A stretch of 35,778 bases of DNA from Saprospiraceae bacterium (GTDB lineage: Bacteria; Bacteroidota; Bacteroidia; Chitinophagales; Saprospiraceae), in the NCBI GenBank assembly GCA_016787285.1, contig JAEUUV010000079.1, forward strand, positions 1-35,778, written 5' to 3'. The notes beneath the pieces were generated by a model that had not been told where the DNA came from, searched no databases, and was given only the letters and a program-made list of their open reading frames with translations. Made by a program: the position numbers and the translations under genes. Shown here piece by piece: positions 8,234-17,111 of the stretch; the stretch's first letter is position 1, and every line of letters starts with the position of its first letter.

Positions 8234-9295
8234 TTACAAAATGTGCGACACCTGCCGTGCAGGCTTTTTTTCCACGTTGTCCGTTTGCTTTTCGGCATCG
8301 GGCTGACTGATCGGCTGAGCGTTGCCGTTCAGGTGCTTGTTCCGTTTTTCCATAACCATGGAAGCAACCACACCTGCCAGCAACATGACTGCGATGGTCA
8401 GCAGCGAAGCGAGTTCTGGAATGTGTATATGCTGTGGCAGAAGCAACATTTTCACCCCGATGAACGATAAAATGCCGATCATACTGTATTTCAGGTAGGT
8501 AAAGCGGTCCAGAATATTGGACAACACGAAGTACATGGACCGAAGGCCCAGTATGGCGAAAATGTTGGAGGAGAATACGAGGAACGGATCGGTAGTAATG
8601 GAAAACACGGCCGGCACCGAATCGAAGGCAAACATGATGTCGGTGGTTTCCACCACAAGAAGCGCCACAAACATAGGAGTGACGGCCCTGCGTCCATTTT
8701 CCCAGGTGAAGAAATTTCCACCGTCGTAGCGTTTGCTCACCGGGTAAAACCTGCGGATAAACCGGACGATGCCGTGGTCGCTAATATCTTCCTCCGCGTC
8801 GCCTTGCCGCCACATTTTGTAGGCCGACCACAGCAGCAGAGCACCAAAAAAGTAGAACAGCCAGGTGAAATAATGCACCAGCGCAAGGCCCGCCCCGATC
8901 AGGATTCCGCGAAAAACCAGTACGCCGAGAATGCCCCAGAACAGGATGCGGTGTTGGTACATTTTGGGTACGCGGAACTGAACGAACACCAGCGCCATAA
9001 CGAACAGGTTGTCCACACTGAGCGCTTCTTCGAGCAGATAGCCGGTCAGGTATTTCAAGGCAGCCTCCCGCCCACCCATCGGCTCATGGGCCGAAAGACC
9101 AAGGCCGAGCCATTTGTATTCGTACGCAAAGTAGATAAAAACGTTAAAAAGCAGGGCCAGACTCACCCAGATGATGGTGCTGAACAAGGCTTCGCGTGCG
9201 GTGGGAGCATGGGCGGTTCGGTTGAAAACGCCAAGGTCGAGCAGCATCAGTAACAATACCAAAGTCACAAAGCCACCCCAAATATATGGTTCCAT
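8234..9295 (-). CDS. TerC/Alx-family integral membrane protein
   Basis: The 353-residue polytopic inner-membrane protein belongs to the TerC family, whose members are linked to tellurite resistance and, in characterised cases such as Alx and MeeF/MeeY, to Mn(II) export. Family signatures are visible: LDLGVFNR at about 19-26 in the first helix, SVDNLFVMALVF at about 93-104 (conserved Asp95), and ETTDIMFAFDSVPAVFS at about 216-232 (Asp219 and Asp225). About eight hydrophobic segments are present. The last ~35 residues form a polar cytoplasmic tail, somewhat longer than usual. The start at 9295 directly precedes the first helix and lies about 25 nt from a TACCTTTG box. Metal export is inferred from the family. 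Confidence 0.9.
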   Translation of the reverse strand: MEPYIWGGFVTLVLLLMLLDLGVFNRTAHAPTAREALFSTIIWVSLALLFNVFIYFAYEYKWLGLGLSAHEPMGGREAALKYLTGYLLEEALSVDNLFVMALVFVQFRVPKMYQHRILFWGILGVLVFRGILIGAGLALVHYFTWLFYFFGALLLWSAYKMWRQGDAEEDISDHGIVRFIRRFYPVSKRYDGGNFFTWENGRRAVTPMFVALLVVETTDIMFAFDSVPAVFSITTDPFLVFSSNIFAILGLRSMYFVLSNILDRFTYLKYSMIGILSFIGVKMLLLPQHIHIPELASLLTIAVMLLAGVVASMVMEKRNKHLNGNAQPISQPDAEKQTDNVEKKPARQVSHIL

Positions 9296-9321
9296 ATTTT
9301 TTATGCATCAGTTTGACGGCG

Positions 9322-9329
9322 CAAAGGTA
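9322..9329 (-). promoter_or_regulatory. -7 box of the TerC gene
   Basis: TACCTTTG on the minus strand matches TAnnTTTG exactly, leaving a leader of about 20 nt. No TTG sits at the standard distance. The leader is too short for a yybP-ykoY manganese riboswitch of the kind that controls some alx genes. Confidence 0.5.
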
Positions 9330-9532
9330 GGCCATCAAAAATTACGGTTTTGACAATTGTGTACAGCGTCGTTCTCAGGACAATGCCGGATATTTATGCC
9401 CGCTTTACACGAACTGCCTGTTGGACGCGGCATAGAACAAACAGCTGCGCTTTCCGTTGTGAAAATTTTTCCGGGAGCGTATTGCGTCCGATGAGCCGTT
9501 CTCTTTTTTCGATTAAACCTGCCGTGTTGATT

Positions 9533-12500
9533 ATGCGAACTCTACTTGTTATTGCCTGCTGGCTTGGCTGTTTTGCCCTTGCGCCGGCCTTTTCCCAAAA
9601 TAACCAACCCGTCCGTTTCGATTGGGGACCGGAGTTTTTCCCCGAAAATTTTCAGACGATCCGGAAGAATCCCGCCGTATCGCCGGACGAACTTGTCCTG
9701 GGCTACTACTTCCGGTACATCCAGTGCGCCGAAATCCCGTCGGCACGCCTGCGTACCGAAGCCGAAAGCGCCGGACTCCGGTTCATTGGTTATGTGTCGT
9801 TTGGCGCATATCTGGTTGCCATTCCGGAAAATTTCGACCTGAATCGTCTGGCGCCGCTCGGCGTACGCAGCGTAGTGCCGGTGCGATCCGAGTGGAAACT
9901 GGCCAGAAGCCTGCGCGAGAAGCCCTGGGGCGAATGGGCCGTGCAGGGCGACATGGTCGAAGTATACCTGCAACTTTACCCGCAAATCCGCATCCCCGAC
10001 GGAGCGGAAATGTGCCGAAGCCGCGGCATCACGGTGGTGGAAGAAGGCAACCAGAACGGTATGCTGCATGTGCGGTTGCGCAAAGACGCCCTTGCGGCTA
10101 CGGCGGCTCTGCCCTTCGTGCGTACCCTCGAGCTGTTGCCGGCGCCGCCAAAACCCGACGATACCGGCGGCCGCGCCCTGCACCGAGCCAACCTGCTCGA
10201 CGTGGATCATCCTTCGGGCAACAAATACGACGGCACCGGCGTAGCCGTGCTCGTGCGCGACGACGGCCCGCTTGGCCCGCACATTGACTTTCAGGGCCGG
10301 AATACCGACATTTTCAGCGCCAACGACGTGTTCGACAGCAACCACGGCGACGGTGTGGCGGGAATTCTTGCCGGAGCCGGCAACCTCGACCCGAATATGC
10401 GCGGTATGGCTACGGGTGCGAAAATTTTTACGATTCGCTACCAGTCCAATTTTCAGGACAACACCATGGACCTGCACTACGATGAAAACGTGACAATTAC
10501 CAATTCCTCCTACGCGGAAGACTGCAACGAGGGCTACACGACCAACACGCAGACCGTCGAAACACAACTTTTTGAAAATCCGACGCTGATGCATGTGTTT
10601 TCTGCAGGAAATGCCGGCACGAGCAACTGCGGTTATGGCGCAGGAGCTACCTGGGGCAACATCACCGGCGGACACAAAATGGCGAAAAATGCCCTGGCCG
10701 TAGCCAACCTGCTGCCCGATGCCACATTAGTGAACAGCTCCAGCCGCGGCCCCGCCCACGACGGGCGCCTCAAACCCGACATTTCCGCCAACGGAAACGG
10801 TCAAAGTTCTACGGATTACAACAACCTCTACCGGGTGTTCAGCGGCACCTCTGCCGCTGCGCCCGGCATAGCCGGCTGCATGGCTCAACTCACGCAGGCA
10901 TACAAGGAAACACACAGCGGCGAGCAACCCGCCGCCGCCCTGCTGAAAGCGGCCATGCTCAATACCGCCAACGACCTCGGCAATACCGGCCCCGACTTCC
11001 GATTCGGCTGGGGACACGTGAATGCCTGGCGCGCACACCAACTTTTGTCCAATAATCGCTGGCAGGAATATTATGCCGAACAAGGCAGTCAGGGACTACA
11101 CGCCATACCCATTCCTCCCGGTACCCGGCAAGCCCGAATCATGCTGTACTGGTCGGATCCGCCTGCAAACGTAGGTGCAGCGCGTGCGCTCGTCAACGAC
11201 CTCGACCTGGAGGTAGTAGCCCCCGACGGCAGCACGGTGCATCTGCCCTGGAAACTCGACCCCACGCCCGACCCGACCATTCTGAACACCCCTGCCGGAA
11301 AAGGGCGCGATTCGCTCAACAACGTGGAGCAGGTGGCGATCAACGACCCGGCGCCGGGCATTTACACCGTACGAGTGCGCGGGCAGGAAGTGCCGATGGG
11401 GCCACAGCCGTACTTCATCGTTTGGGAATTTTACGACGACGGCGTCAAACTCACCTATCCGGCCGGCGGCGAGGGCCTCGTGCCCGGCGAAGTTTGCCGA
11501 ATCCAGTGGGACGCCCTGGGCAATGACGGAAATTTTACGCTGCAATATTCCCCCGACAACGGCGCGCTCTGGGCGCAAATCGGCACCCCGGCAGGCGATG
11601 TCCGTATGTTCGACTGGACGGTGCCCAACACCGTGAACGGACGTATTCGCGTGCAAATCAACCGTGGCGGCCAACGAGATAGCACCGATTTCCCGCTGAC
11701 GATTGCACCGGTGCCCGCGAATTTGCAGGTGAAACAGGTTTGTCCCGATTCGATGACGGTAGCCTGGTCGCGCGTGAGCGACACCTTGCGCTACGACGTG
11801 TATTTGCTCGGCGACAAGTACATGGAAATTGTGGGGAATACCGCCGACACCTTGTTCACCTTGCCGATCCAAAACGCGGGTCGGGAGCAGTGGTTTTCCG
11901 TTCGGGCAGCCGGCACGGCCGGGCTGGCCGGGCGGCGCGCCATCGCAACGTCCTGGGCGGGTGGCCTCAAGGAGTGTCAACAGCCGGATGACCTGGCGCT
12001 GAAAAATGTGCTTGGGCCTACGGTGACCGACATATCATCCACAGTATCGTGCAGCCCGATTCCGGCCACCGTTTCCATCCAGGTCGCCAACGAGGGGCTG
12101 AATCCGGTTAGTGGAGCAGTGGCGAATTACCAGTTGAACAACGCCCCGGTTGTCACCGAACCCTTGCCCGATCTGGCGCCGAATACAAGTCTGGATTTCA
12201 CGTTTACTCAACCGATACTGTTCACCCAGAACGGACAAAATACGTTGCGGGTCTGGTTTACCTACGGAGCGGAGGATGTTTTTTTCAACGACACTATCGT
12301 ACAGAGGTACACAGCGATTGTTGAATCCACAAATCAATTTTTTTCCGAAGGTTTTCAGATTCCGATTTTTCCGCCTCAGGGCTGGGCGGTGGGAAATCCG
12401 GACGGCAACATCACCTGGGACCGAACGGCGTCCAACGTGACCGGTCCCGGCGGCCAGGGTACCCGCGCCACCTTTCTAAACTGCCTGAATTACTCTTTGC

Positions 12501-13630
12501 AAGGCGAAGAGGACTATCTGTACCTGCCGCCGATCAACCTGAACAACTTGCCAAATCCGGGCATTCTGTTTGACCTGGCGCACGCCAATTACGACTCGGA
12601 CTACTACGACAGCCTGCGCGTGGAGGTGTTTGCCAACTGCGATCTGAATAGCATACCGGTGACGGTTTGGGGTAAAGGCGGCCCTGCCCTGGCCACAAGG
12701 CCACCGCTTTCTTCTTCATTTTCCCCCACCAATGCCGGTGAGTGGCGTAAGGAGGGATTCTCGCTCAAGGATTTTGAAGGGCAAACGGTCATCGTGCGTT
12801 TTGCCTCGGTGAATGACTACGGCAATAACATTTTTTTGGACAACATCGCCCTTGTGGAGTATGCGTTGCCACAACCCGTGGCTTCGATAGTGTCGTCGGC
12901 GGACACCCTGTGCCGGCTGGATACCATCCTGTTCAGTTCCGCATCGGTTGGCTCCAATACCACGTACAACTGGACCTTCGGCGCAAGCGCCCAACCGGCC
13001 ACTGCCGCCGGCATCGGGCCGCATGCAGTGCGCTACCTGACGGGCGGAGACAAGTCGGTGCGCCTCATCGTCAGCAATGCCCTGGGGTCGGACACCGCTT
13101 TTTACACGGTTCCGGTGCTGGGACTGGCGTCGGCCAATTTTACCTGGACGACCAACTCCGCTACGGTGACTTTTGCCAACACCAGCACTAACGCGCAAGC
13201 CTACCTGTGGGATTTTGGCGACGGAAACACCAGCACGGCGCCCAATCCGGTGCACAGCTACGCCGCGCCGGGAAATTACACCGTGACCCTGACGGCCACC
13301 AACTCGTGCAGCACCATGTCGAGCACGCGGACACAAAATGTCAATCTGACGTTTGTCGGCACCGAAGTGCCGGACGGGATCAGCATGGCACGGGTTCAGC
13401 CCAATCCTACTTCGGGAGATTTCAGTGTCGAGTTGTCTGCTACGTCGGCCCTCCCCTTGCAAGTTCGCCTGTATGATGCGCGAGGGAAATTGATAAAAAC
13501 GGTACAAACAGCGCTGCAAAGCGGAACCATGCGGATACCCTTCGAGGGGCTGGACTTGCCCGCCGGGATGTATCAGGTTCACATTCAAACCAGCATGGGC
13601 CTGCGAACGTTGAGCGTGGCCGTGCAATGA
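9533..13630 (+). CDS. Secreted subtilisin-like (S8) serine protease with FN3, adhesion-type, PKD and T9SS sorting domains
   Basis: This 1365-residue protein has a signal peptide (about 1-22, ending FSQ), a probable propeptide, and an S8 domain at about 215-520. The catalytic triad reads Asp243 (VRDDG), His271 (NHGDGVAG) and Ser440 (SGTSAAAPG), with oxyanion Asn360 (SAGNAG). Then come an FN3-like module (about 728-810), a CARDB-like module (about 824-925), a MAM/cleaved-adhesin-like beta-sandwich (about 932-1112), a PKD domain (about 1199-1269; YLWDFGDGN) and a type A T9SS sorting domain (PNPTSGDF to the end). It should be exported by T9SS and attached to or released from the surface. The frame extends upstream to 9350, but the ATG at 9533 begins the signal peptide. 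No clear promoter was found. The substrate is unknown. Confidence 0.92.
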   Translation: MRTLLVIACWLGCFALAPAFSQNNQPVRFDWGPEFFPENFQTIRKNPAVSPDELVLGYYFRYIQCAEIPSARLRTEAESAGLRFIGYVSFGAYLVAIPENFDLNRLAPLGVRSVVPVRSEWKLARSLREKPWGEWAVQGDMVEVYLQLYPQIRIPDGAEMCRSRGITVVEEGNQNGMLHVRLRKDALAATAALPFVRTLELLPAPPKPDDTGGRALHRANLLDVDHPSGNKYDGTGVAVLVRDDGPLGPHIDFQGRNTDIFSANDVFDSNHGDGVAGILAGAGNLDPNMRGMATGAKIFTIRYQSNFQDNTMDLHYDENVTITNSSYAEDCNEGYTTNTQTVETQLFENPTLMHVFSAGNAGTSNCGYGAGATWGNITGGHKMAKNALAVANLLPDATLVNSSSRGPAHDGRLKPDISANGNGQSSTDYNNLYRVFSGTSAAAPGIAGCMAQLTQAYKETHSGEQPAAALLKAAMLNTANDLGNTGPDFRFGWGHVNAWRAHQLLSNNRWQEYYAEQGSQGLHAIPIPPGTRQARIMLYWSDPPANVGAARALVNDLDLEVVAPDGSTVHLPWKLDPTPDPTILNTPAGKGRDSLNNVEQVAINDPAPGIYTVRVRGQEVPMGPQPYFIVWEFYDDGVKLTYPAGGEGLVPGEVCRIQWDALGNDGNFTLQYSPDNGALWAQIGTPAGDVRMFDWTVPNTVNGRIRVQINRGGQRDSTDFPLTIAPVPANLQVKQVCPDSMTVAWSRVSDTLRYDVYLLGDKYMEIVGNTADTLFTLPIQNAGREQWFSVRAAGTAGLAGRRAIATSWAGGLKECQQPDDLALKNVLGPTVTDISSTVSCSPIPATVSIQVANEGLNPVSGAVANYQLNNAPVVTEPLPDLAPNTSLDFTFTQPILFTQNGQNTLRVWFTYGAEDVFFNDTIVQRYTAIVESTNQFFSEGFQIPIFPPQGWAVGNPDGNITWDRTASNVTGPGGQGTRATFLNCLNYSLQGEEDYLYLPPINLNNLPNPGILFDLAHANYDSDYYDSLRVEVFANCDLNSIPVTVWGKGGPALATRPPLSSSFSPTNAGEWRKEGFSLKDFEGQTVIVRFASVNDYGNNIFLDNIALVEYALPQPVASIVSSADTLCRLDTILFSSASVGSNTTYNWTFGASAQPATAAGIGPHAVRYLTGGDKSVRLIVSNALGSDTAFYTVPVLGLASANFTWTTNSATVTFANTSTNAQAYLWDFGDGNTSTAPNPVHSYAAPGNYTVTLTATNSCSTMSSTRTQNVNLTFVGTEVPDGISMARVQPNPTSGDFSVELSATSALPLQVRLYDARGKLIKTVQTALQSGTMRIPFEGLDLPAGMYQVHIQTSMGLRTLSVAVQ

Positions 13631-13752
13631 ACCGGCAGGTTTTGACAACCACTTCCTGCGTATGCTGTTGTGGGGGTTCAAGTACCGATTTGATTTTCAG
13701 GGAGTACACTCTACTCATCGTTCATCACTCATAGCTCATCGCTATAACAAAC

Positions 13753-14772
13753 ATGAATTACCGCTTATTTGGAACATCCGGCCTGCGCGTTTCCGAACTC
13801 TGTCTGGGCACCATGACCTTCGGGCTTGAATGGGGCTGGGGCGCCGACAAGGACGAGAGCCGCAAAATTTTTGATACCTACGCCGATGCCGGCGGCAATT
13901 TCGTGGACACGGCCAACCGCTACACGGAAGGCACCAGCGAGCGCTGGCTTGGTGAGTTTGTAAAAAGCGACCGCCACCATTTTGTGGTGGCTACCAAGTA
14001 CACCCTGCGCGACCAGACCGGCGACCCAAACCGGGCAGGCAACCACCGCAAAAACATGATGCGTTCCGTGGAAGAAAGCCTGCGGCGGCTCGACACCGAT
14101 TTTATTGACCTCTTCTGGGTGCATGCCTGGGACGGCATGACGCCGGTGGACGAAGTGTTGCGCGGTCTGGACGACCTCGTGCGGAGCGGCAAAGTGCACT
14201 ACATCGGTATCTCGGATACGCCGGCGTGGGTAGTGAGCCAAGCCAATACCATGGCCGAACTGCGCGGCTGGACGTCGTTTGCGGGCCTGCAAATCGAGTA
14301 CTCGTTGCTTCAGCGCGCACCCGAACGCGATTTGCTGCCGATGGCCAAACATTTCGGCATGGCCGTGACGCCCTGGGGGGCTATCGGCGGCGGCGCCCTC
14401 ACCGGCAAATACCTCAAGGGCGAAGCGGGCAGGGTTGTGGAAGCCAGCGCCCGCCGGAGCGCCCGCGCCAATGCCATTGCTGCCGTGGTCGTCGAACAAG
14501 CCGAAAAACTTGGCGTGCCGCCCGTGCAACTGGCCATCAACTGGACGCGGCAAAAATATGCCGGCATCACGGCCATACCGATTGTGGGCGCACGTACGGC
14601 GGCACAACTGCAGGACTCGCTGGGCTGCCTGAGTTTTGAGATTCCGGAAGCCTCTATGCAGGCTCTTCATGCGGCCAGCGCCATCGAACTGGGATTTCCG
14701 CACGAATTTCTAGCTTCCGATAACATCCGGGAACTGATCTTTGGCGGTCAATACCAAAACATTATCCGATAA
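13753..14772 (+). CDS. Aldo/keto reductase
   Basis: The 339-residue NAD(P)H-dependent oxidoreductase has a TIM-barrel fold and should act in the cytosol. The AKR tetrad is visible: Asp52 and Tyr57 in FVDTANRY, Lys82 in VATKY, and His124 in FWVHAWDG. The start MNYRLFGTSGLRVSELCLG is typical of the Tas/YajO/Shaker-beta-like branch. The C-terminal half has the usual phosphate-binding region around IPIVGARTAAQL. The gene stands 122 nt after the protease and 60 nt before iscX, with no terminator seen between. The substrate cannot be told from sequence. Confidence 0.92.
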   Translation: MNYRLFGTSGLRVSELCLGTMTFGLEWGWGADKDESRKIFDTYADAGGNFVDTANRYTEGTSERWLGEFVKSDRHHFVVATKYTLRDQTGDPNRAGNHRKNMMRSVEESLRRLDTDFIDLFWVHAWDGMTPVDEVLRGLDDLVRSGKVHYIGISDTPAWVVSQANTMAELRGWTSFAGLQIEYSLLQRAPERDLLPMAKHFGMAVTPWGAIGGGALTGKYLKGEAGRVVEASARRSARANAIAAVVVEQAEKLGVPPVQLAINWTRQKYAGITAIPIVGARTAAQLQDSLGCLSFEIPEASMQALHAASAIELGFPHEFLASDNIRELIFGGQYQNIIR

Positions 14773-14832
14773 CCCGTCGGAATTGAGGAACCAGTAACCC
14801 TCCAACCAACAACCTTCCAACCTGAAAAAAAC

Positions 14833-15081
14833 ATGCCTTTCAGCGACATTGACAACATGCCCATTTCCTGGGCCGACCACGAAGACATCGCCATGAAACT
14901 TTATGAGCGTTTTGGCGACGACTTCGATGAAAGCAAAATTTACCGCATCCGCTTCACCGACCTGATCGAATGGGTGTTGGAAATCCCCAACTTCGAAGGC
15001 CTGCGCGATGACTGCAACGAAGCACACCTGGAGCAAATCCAGGCCAAATGGGTTTACGAATGGAGAGACAACAACCGTTAG
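14833..15081 (+). CDS. iscX: IscX-family Fe-S cluster assembly modulator
   Basis: The 82-residue protein matches IscX by motif. WADHEDIAMKLYERF aligns with the first helix, VRFTDLxxWV-type RIRFTDLIEWVLEI with the family core, and WVYEW with the acidic C-terminal end. IscX is a small acidic helical protein that binds IscS and iron and tunes Fe-S cluster assembly. It is somewhat longer than the ~66-residue E. coli protein because of an N-terminal extension of about 12 residues. No other isc genes are near; instead it overlaps kdsC, so the two are probably cotranscribed. Confidence 0.85.
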   Translation: MPFSDIDNMPISWADHEDIAMKLYERFGDDFDESKIYRIRFTDLIEWVLEIPNFEGLRDDCNEAHLEQIQAKWVYEWRDNNR

Positions 15082-15650
15082 TGCCGGCAGATCAAATACC
15101 GGCTTCATCGCCGGAAACAAGTGTCGAACTGGTACACCTGTTTGACAAATTCCAGGCCGTGCGGGCGTTTATCCTGGACGTGGACGGGGTCCTGACCGAC
15201 AACTCCGTACACGTCACGGAAAGCGGCGAGCAACTCCGACGCATGAGTATCCGCGACGGACTGGGCCTGAAGATTGCCCTGAAAAACGGATTTCAGGTGT
15301 GCATCATTACCGGCGGGCGTTCGCAGGGCGTTGTCAAGCGCCTGGCCGGACTCGGCATTGAGCACGTGTATTCGGGTGTGGAAGACAAGTGGCCGGTTTT
15401 TCAGCAATTTTTGCGCACATTCAACCTGAAGGCAAGCGAAATCTGCTACATGGGCGATGATTTGCCCGACCTGCAGATTCTGCAAAAAGTCGGCTTGTCG
15501 GCCTGCCCTGCCGACGCCGTGGCGGAAATCCGTTCGACGGTGGATTACATTTCACCCCTTGCCGGCGGCTCGGGCTGTGTGCGGGATGTGGTGGAAAAAG
15601 TGCTGAAAACGCAGGACAAGTGGCTGGGATTTGTACCGGCTGCTACGTGA
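15060..15650 (+). CDS. kdsC: 3-deoxy-D-manno-octulosonate 8-phosphate phosphatase (KdsC)
   Basis: This HAD-superfamily C0-type phosphatase hydrolyses KDO-8-phosphate to KDO for lipid A/LPS synthesis. Visible motifs are DVDGVLTD (nucleophile Asp40, acid/base Asp42), IITGGRS (motif II), the conserved Lys in EDKWP, and YMGDDLPDL (motif III with metal-binding Asp pair). The length of about 196 residues fits the tetrameric KdsC family with a ~30-residue N-terminal extension. In-frame starts exist at 15048 and 15060. Both overlap the iscX 3' end (by 34 and 22 nt), so translation is probably coupled. I chose 15060 to minimise overlap; certainty on the start is low. Confidence 0.9.
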   Translation: MERQQPLVPADQIPASSPETSVELVHLFDKFQAVRAFILDVDGVLTDNSVHVTESGEQLRRMSIRDGLGLKIALKNGFQVCIITGGRSQGVVKRLAGLGIEHVYSGVEDKWPVFQQFLRTFNLKASEICYMGDDLPDLQILQKVGLSACPADAVAEIRSTVDYISPLAGGSGCVRDVVEKVLKTQDKWLGFVPAAT

Positions 15651-15674
15651 CGATCATTCGTGATTCTGCGTGTC

Positions 15675-15704
15675 TTGTTTCTTATAAACAGGCATGTACC
15701 TTTG
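15675..15704 (+). promoter_or_regulatory. Promoter of the DUF433 antitoxin gene
   Basis: TTG (15675-15677), exactly 19 nt, TACCTTTG (15697-15704): a full match to the Bacteroidota consensus, with the ATG 16 nt downstream at 15720. Confidence 0.75.
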
Positions 15705-15719
15705 TAAAAAATTGGACAG

Positions 15720-15944
15720 ATGCAATACGAGCAATTTATCGAGATCAACCCGAATATCCGATTCGGCAAGCCATGCATTAAAGGCACACGAATCACGGTT
15801 CAGGATGTTCTGGAAATGTTGGCAGGAGGTATGTCATTCGAGGATATTCTGATTGATTTTCCCCAGTTGGACATGGAAAAAATTCGTGCTGCACTGGCAT
15901 TTGCTGCTTCTCGTGAGCGGAAAGTAAAAATGGTGGCAGCATAA
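15720..15944 (+). CDS. DUF433 family antitoxin-like protein
   Basis: The 74-residue protein has the DUF433 pattern: GKPCIKGTRITVQDVLEML at about 17-35, then a second helical part with SFEDILIDFPQLDMEKIRAAL. DUF433 proteins carry a winged/helix-turn-helix-like fold and usually sit upstream of DUF5615 PIN-like toxins as VapB-type antitoxins that bind toxin and operator. The next frame, five nucleotides away, is indeed the start of a DUF5615 gene, but that gene is broken. The promoter is intact, so this gene may now be an orphan antitoxin. Confidence 0.85.
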   Translation: MQYEQFIEINPNIRFGKPCIKGTRITVQDVLEMLAGGMSFEDILIDFPQLDMEKIRAALAFAASRERKVKMVAA

Positions 15945-15949
15945 GTTCT

Positions 15950-16074
15950 ATGAAACTTCTGATTGACGCCAATCTCTCGTTTCGCCTGGTAAAGAAACTT
16001 GAGCACATTTTTCAGAAATTCAGGAGTTCGTCGAAGATGAGGAGCAGAGTATTTTGGAAATTTTTGAGCCTTGA
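15950..16074 (+). pseudogene. DUF5615 PIN-like toxin, internally deleted and frameshifted
   Basis: The first ~21 codons read MKLLIDANLSFRLVKKLEHI, the normal start of DUF5615 toxins with the first acidic PIN-like residue (Asp7). From about 16012 the matching family C-terminus (EIQEFVEDEEQSILEIFEP, stop at 16072-16074) continues in another frame. About 80 middle codons, including the usual TxDxDF segment, are missing. The frame of the ATG runs on to 16189 into unrelated sequence antisense to mlaD. The C-terminal match is from memory of the family and would need a search. Confidence 0.7.
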
Positions 16075-16085
16075 TCTTCTGCCGG

Positions 16086-17105
16086 TCAACGCTTCTGCTT
16101 TTCCAATGCTTTCTTCTTCTCCTTTTCCAGTTTCCGGAAATACCCCCGGAGCAAAAAGTTGTGTTTCAGTGCTTCCATGTCTTCGCTGAAACGCCCGGTA
16201 CCCACCTCGATATTTTCCAGAATAGCCCGCACACGGGCTGCGGCGCTGGAGTCCCGCAGCAGCAGATGTGCCGTGCCCGGCCCCTCCTGAATATCCGCCT
16301 GAACGCTGCTCACCATGCCGGCCATATTCTGCACCAGTGTGTCCATGGATTGCACCAATTGGCCGGCCTGACTTTCCACGGCTTGCAGTTTGCAGGCTGC
16401 CTGATTCAGTTCATACGCCAGTGTGGTGTCGCGGAGCAGGGCGCCCACAGTGCCCTCGCCGTTCCGGACGTCGCGCATCACCGTTTGCAAATCCGTTGCT
16501 GTAGCCGATGCCGCAGCCGTAGTCTGGCGCAGGTTGACCAAAGCGGCTTTCAGGTTGTGTGACAGGCCGACGTCGTCAAGCAAGCCGGCCAATGCAGCGC
16601 TTTTGTTGATCCGGTCAATGGTCTGGATCAGGCCCTCGGAAATTTCGAGCACGTTGCGGTTGGTCTGGTCGAGGGTGTGCAGCATTTCGGACGTGCTCAC
16701 ATCTTTTTCAGACTGGATCACATCGCCCGGTTCGATCAGCGGAGCCGGTTCTTTCGAGGGTAGCAGGTTGACCACGCGGTTGCCCACCAGCCCGTCGGTA
16801 CCAATGGCAGCCACGGTGTTTTTGCGCACCACCTGGCGCATGTTATCGTCGAGTCGCAAAGCGACTTCCACGAGGGTGTCGTTCACCAGCGTGACCGATT
16901 CGACCACACCAACCACGATGCCCGATACCCGGACGTTGCCGCCGGGCGTCAGGCCATTGACGTTTTCGAAGCGGGCAGTCACCAAAAAACGATTGGAAAA
17001 AAGGCTCTGGTCTTTGCCCAGCATGTACAAAAACGCAATGAGCAGCGCCAGGCCGGCCAGGACAAAAATGCCCAGTTTGATGTTGTCGGAAGTGCGATTG
17101 GCCAT
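16086..17105 (-). CDS. mlaD: MlaD/MCE-family lipid-binding protein
   Basis: The 339-residue protein has one N-terminal transmembrane helix (about 10-29) and an MCE domain (about 36-115; FENVNGLTPGGNVRVSGI and GLVGNRVVNL are typical). A long C-terminal helical part (about 145-310) has heptad-like runs, followed by a Lys-rich end. It should sit in the periplasm bound to the MlaEF complex and shuttle phospholipids between the two membranes. It starts 6 nt after the mlaF stop, so it is the third gene of a tight operon. The helical extension is typical of Bacteroidota and longer than in E. coli MlaD (183 aa). Confidence 0.92.
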   Translation of the reverse strand: MANRTSDNIKLGIFVLAGLALLIAFLYMLGKDQSLFSNRFLVTARFENVNGLTPGGNVRVSGIVVGVVESVTLVNDTLVEVALRLDDNMRQVVRKNTVAAIGTDGLVGNRVVNLLPSKEPAPLIEPGDVIQSEKDVSTSEMLHTLDQTNRNVLEISEGLIQTIDRINKSAALAGLLDDVGLSHNLKAALVNLRQTTAAASATATDLQTVMRDVRNGEGTVGALLRDTTLAYELNQAACKLQAVESQAGQLVQSMDTLVQNMAGMVSSVQADIQEGPGTAHLLLRDSSAAARVRAILENIEVGTGRFSEDMEALKHNFLLRGYFRKLEKEKKKALEKQKR

Positions 17106-17111
17106 GGTATT

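Noticed and set aside
9296-9400. Manganese riboswitch (yybP-ykoY) upstream of the TerC gene
   Set aside because: The predicted -7 box leaves only about 20 nt of leader, and no matching hairpins are visible.
9542-10675. 377-codon minus-strand open frame, and a similar one at 12716-13681
   Set aside because: Antisense to the protease gene, which has an intact catalytic triad and domain order.
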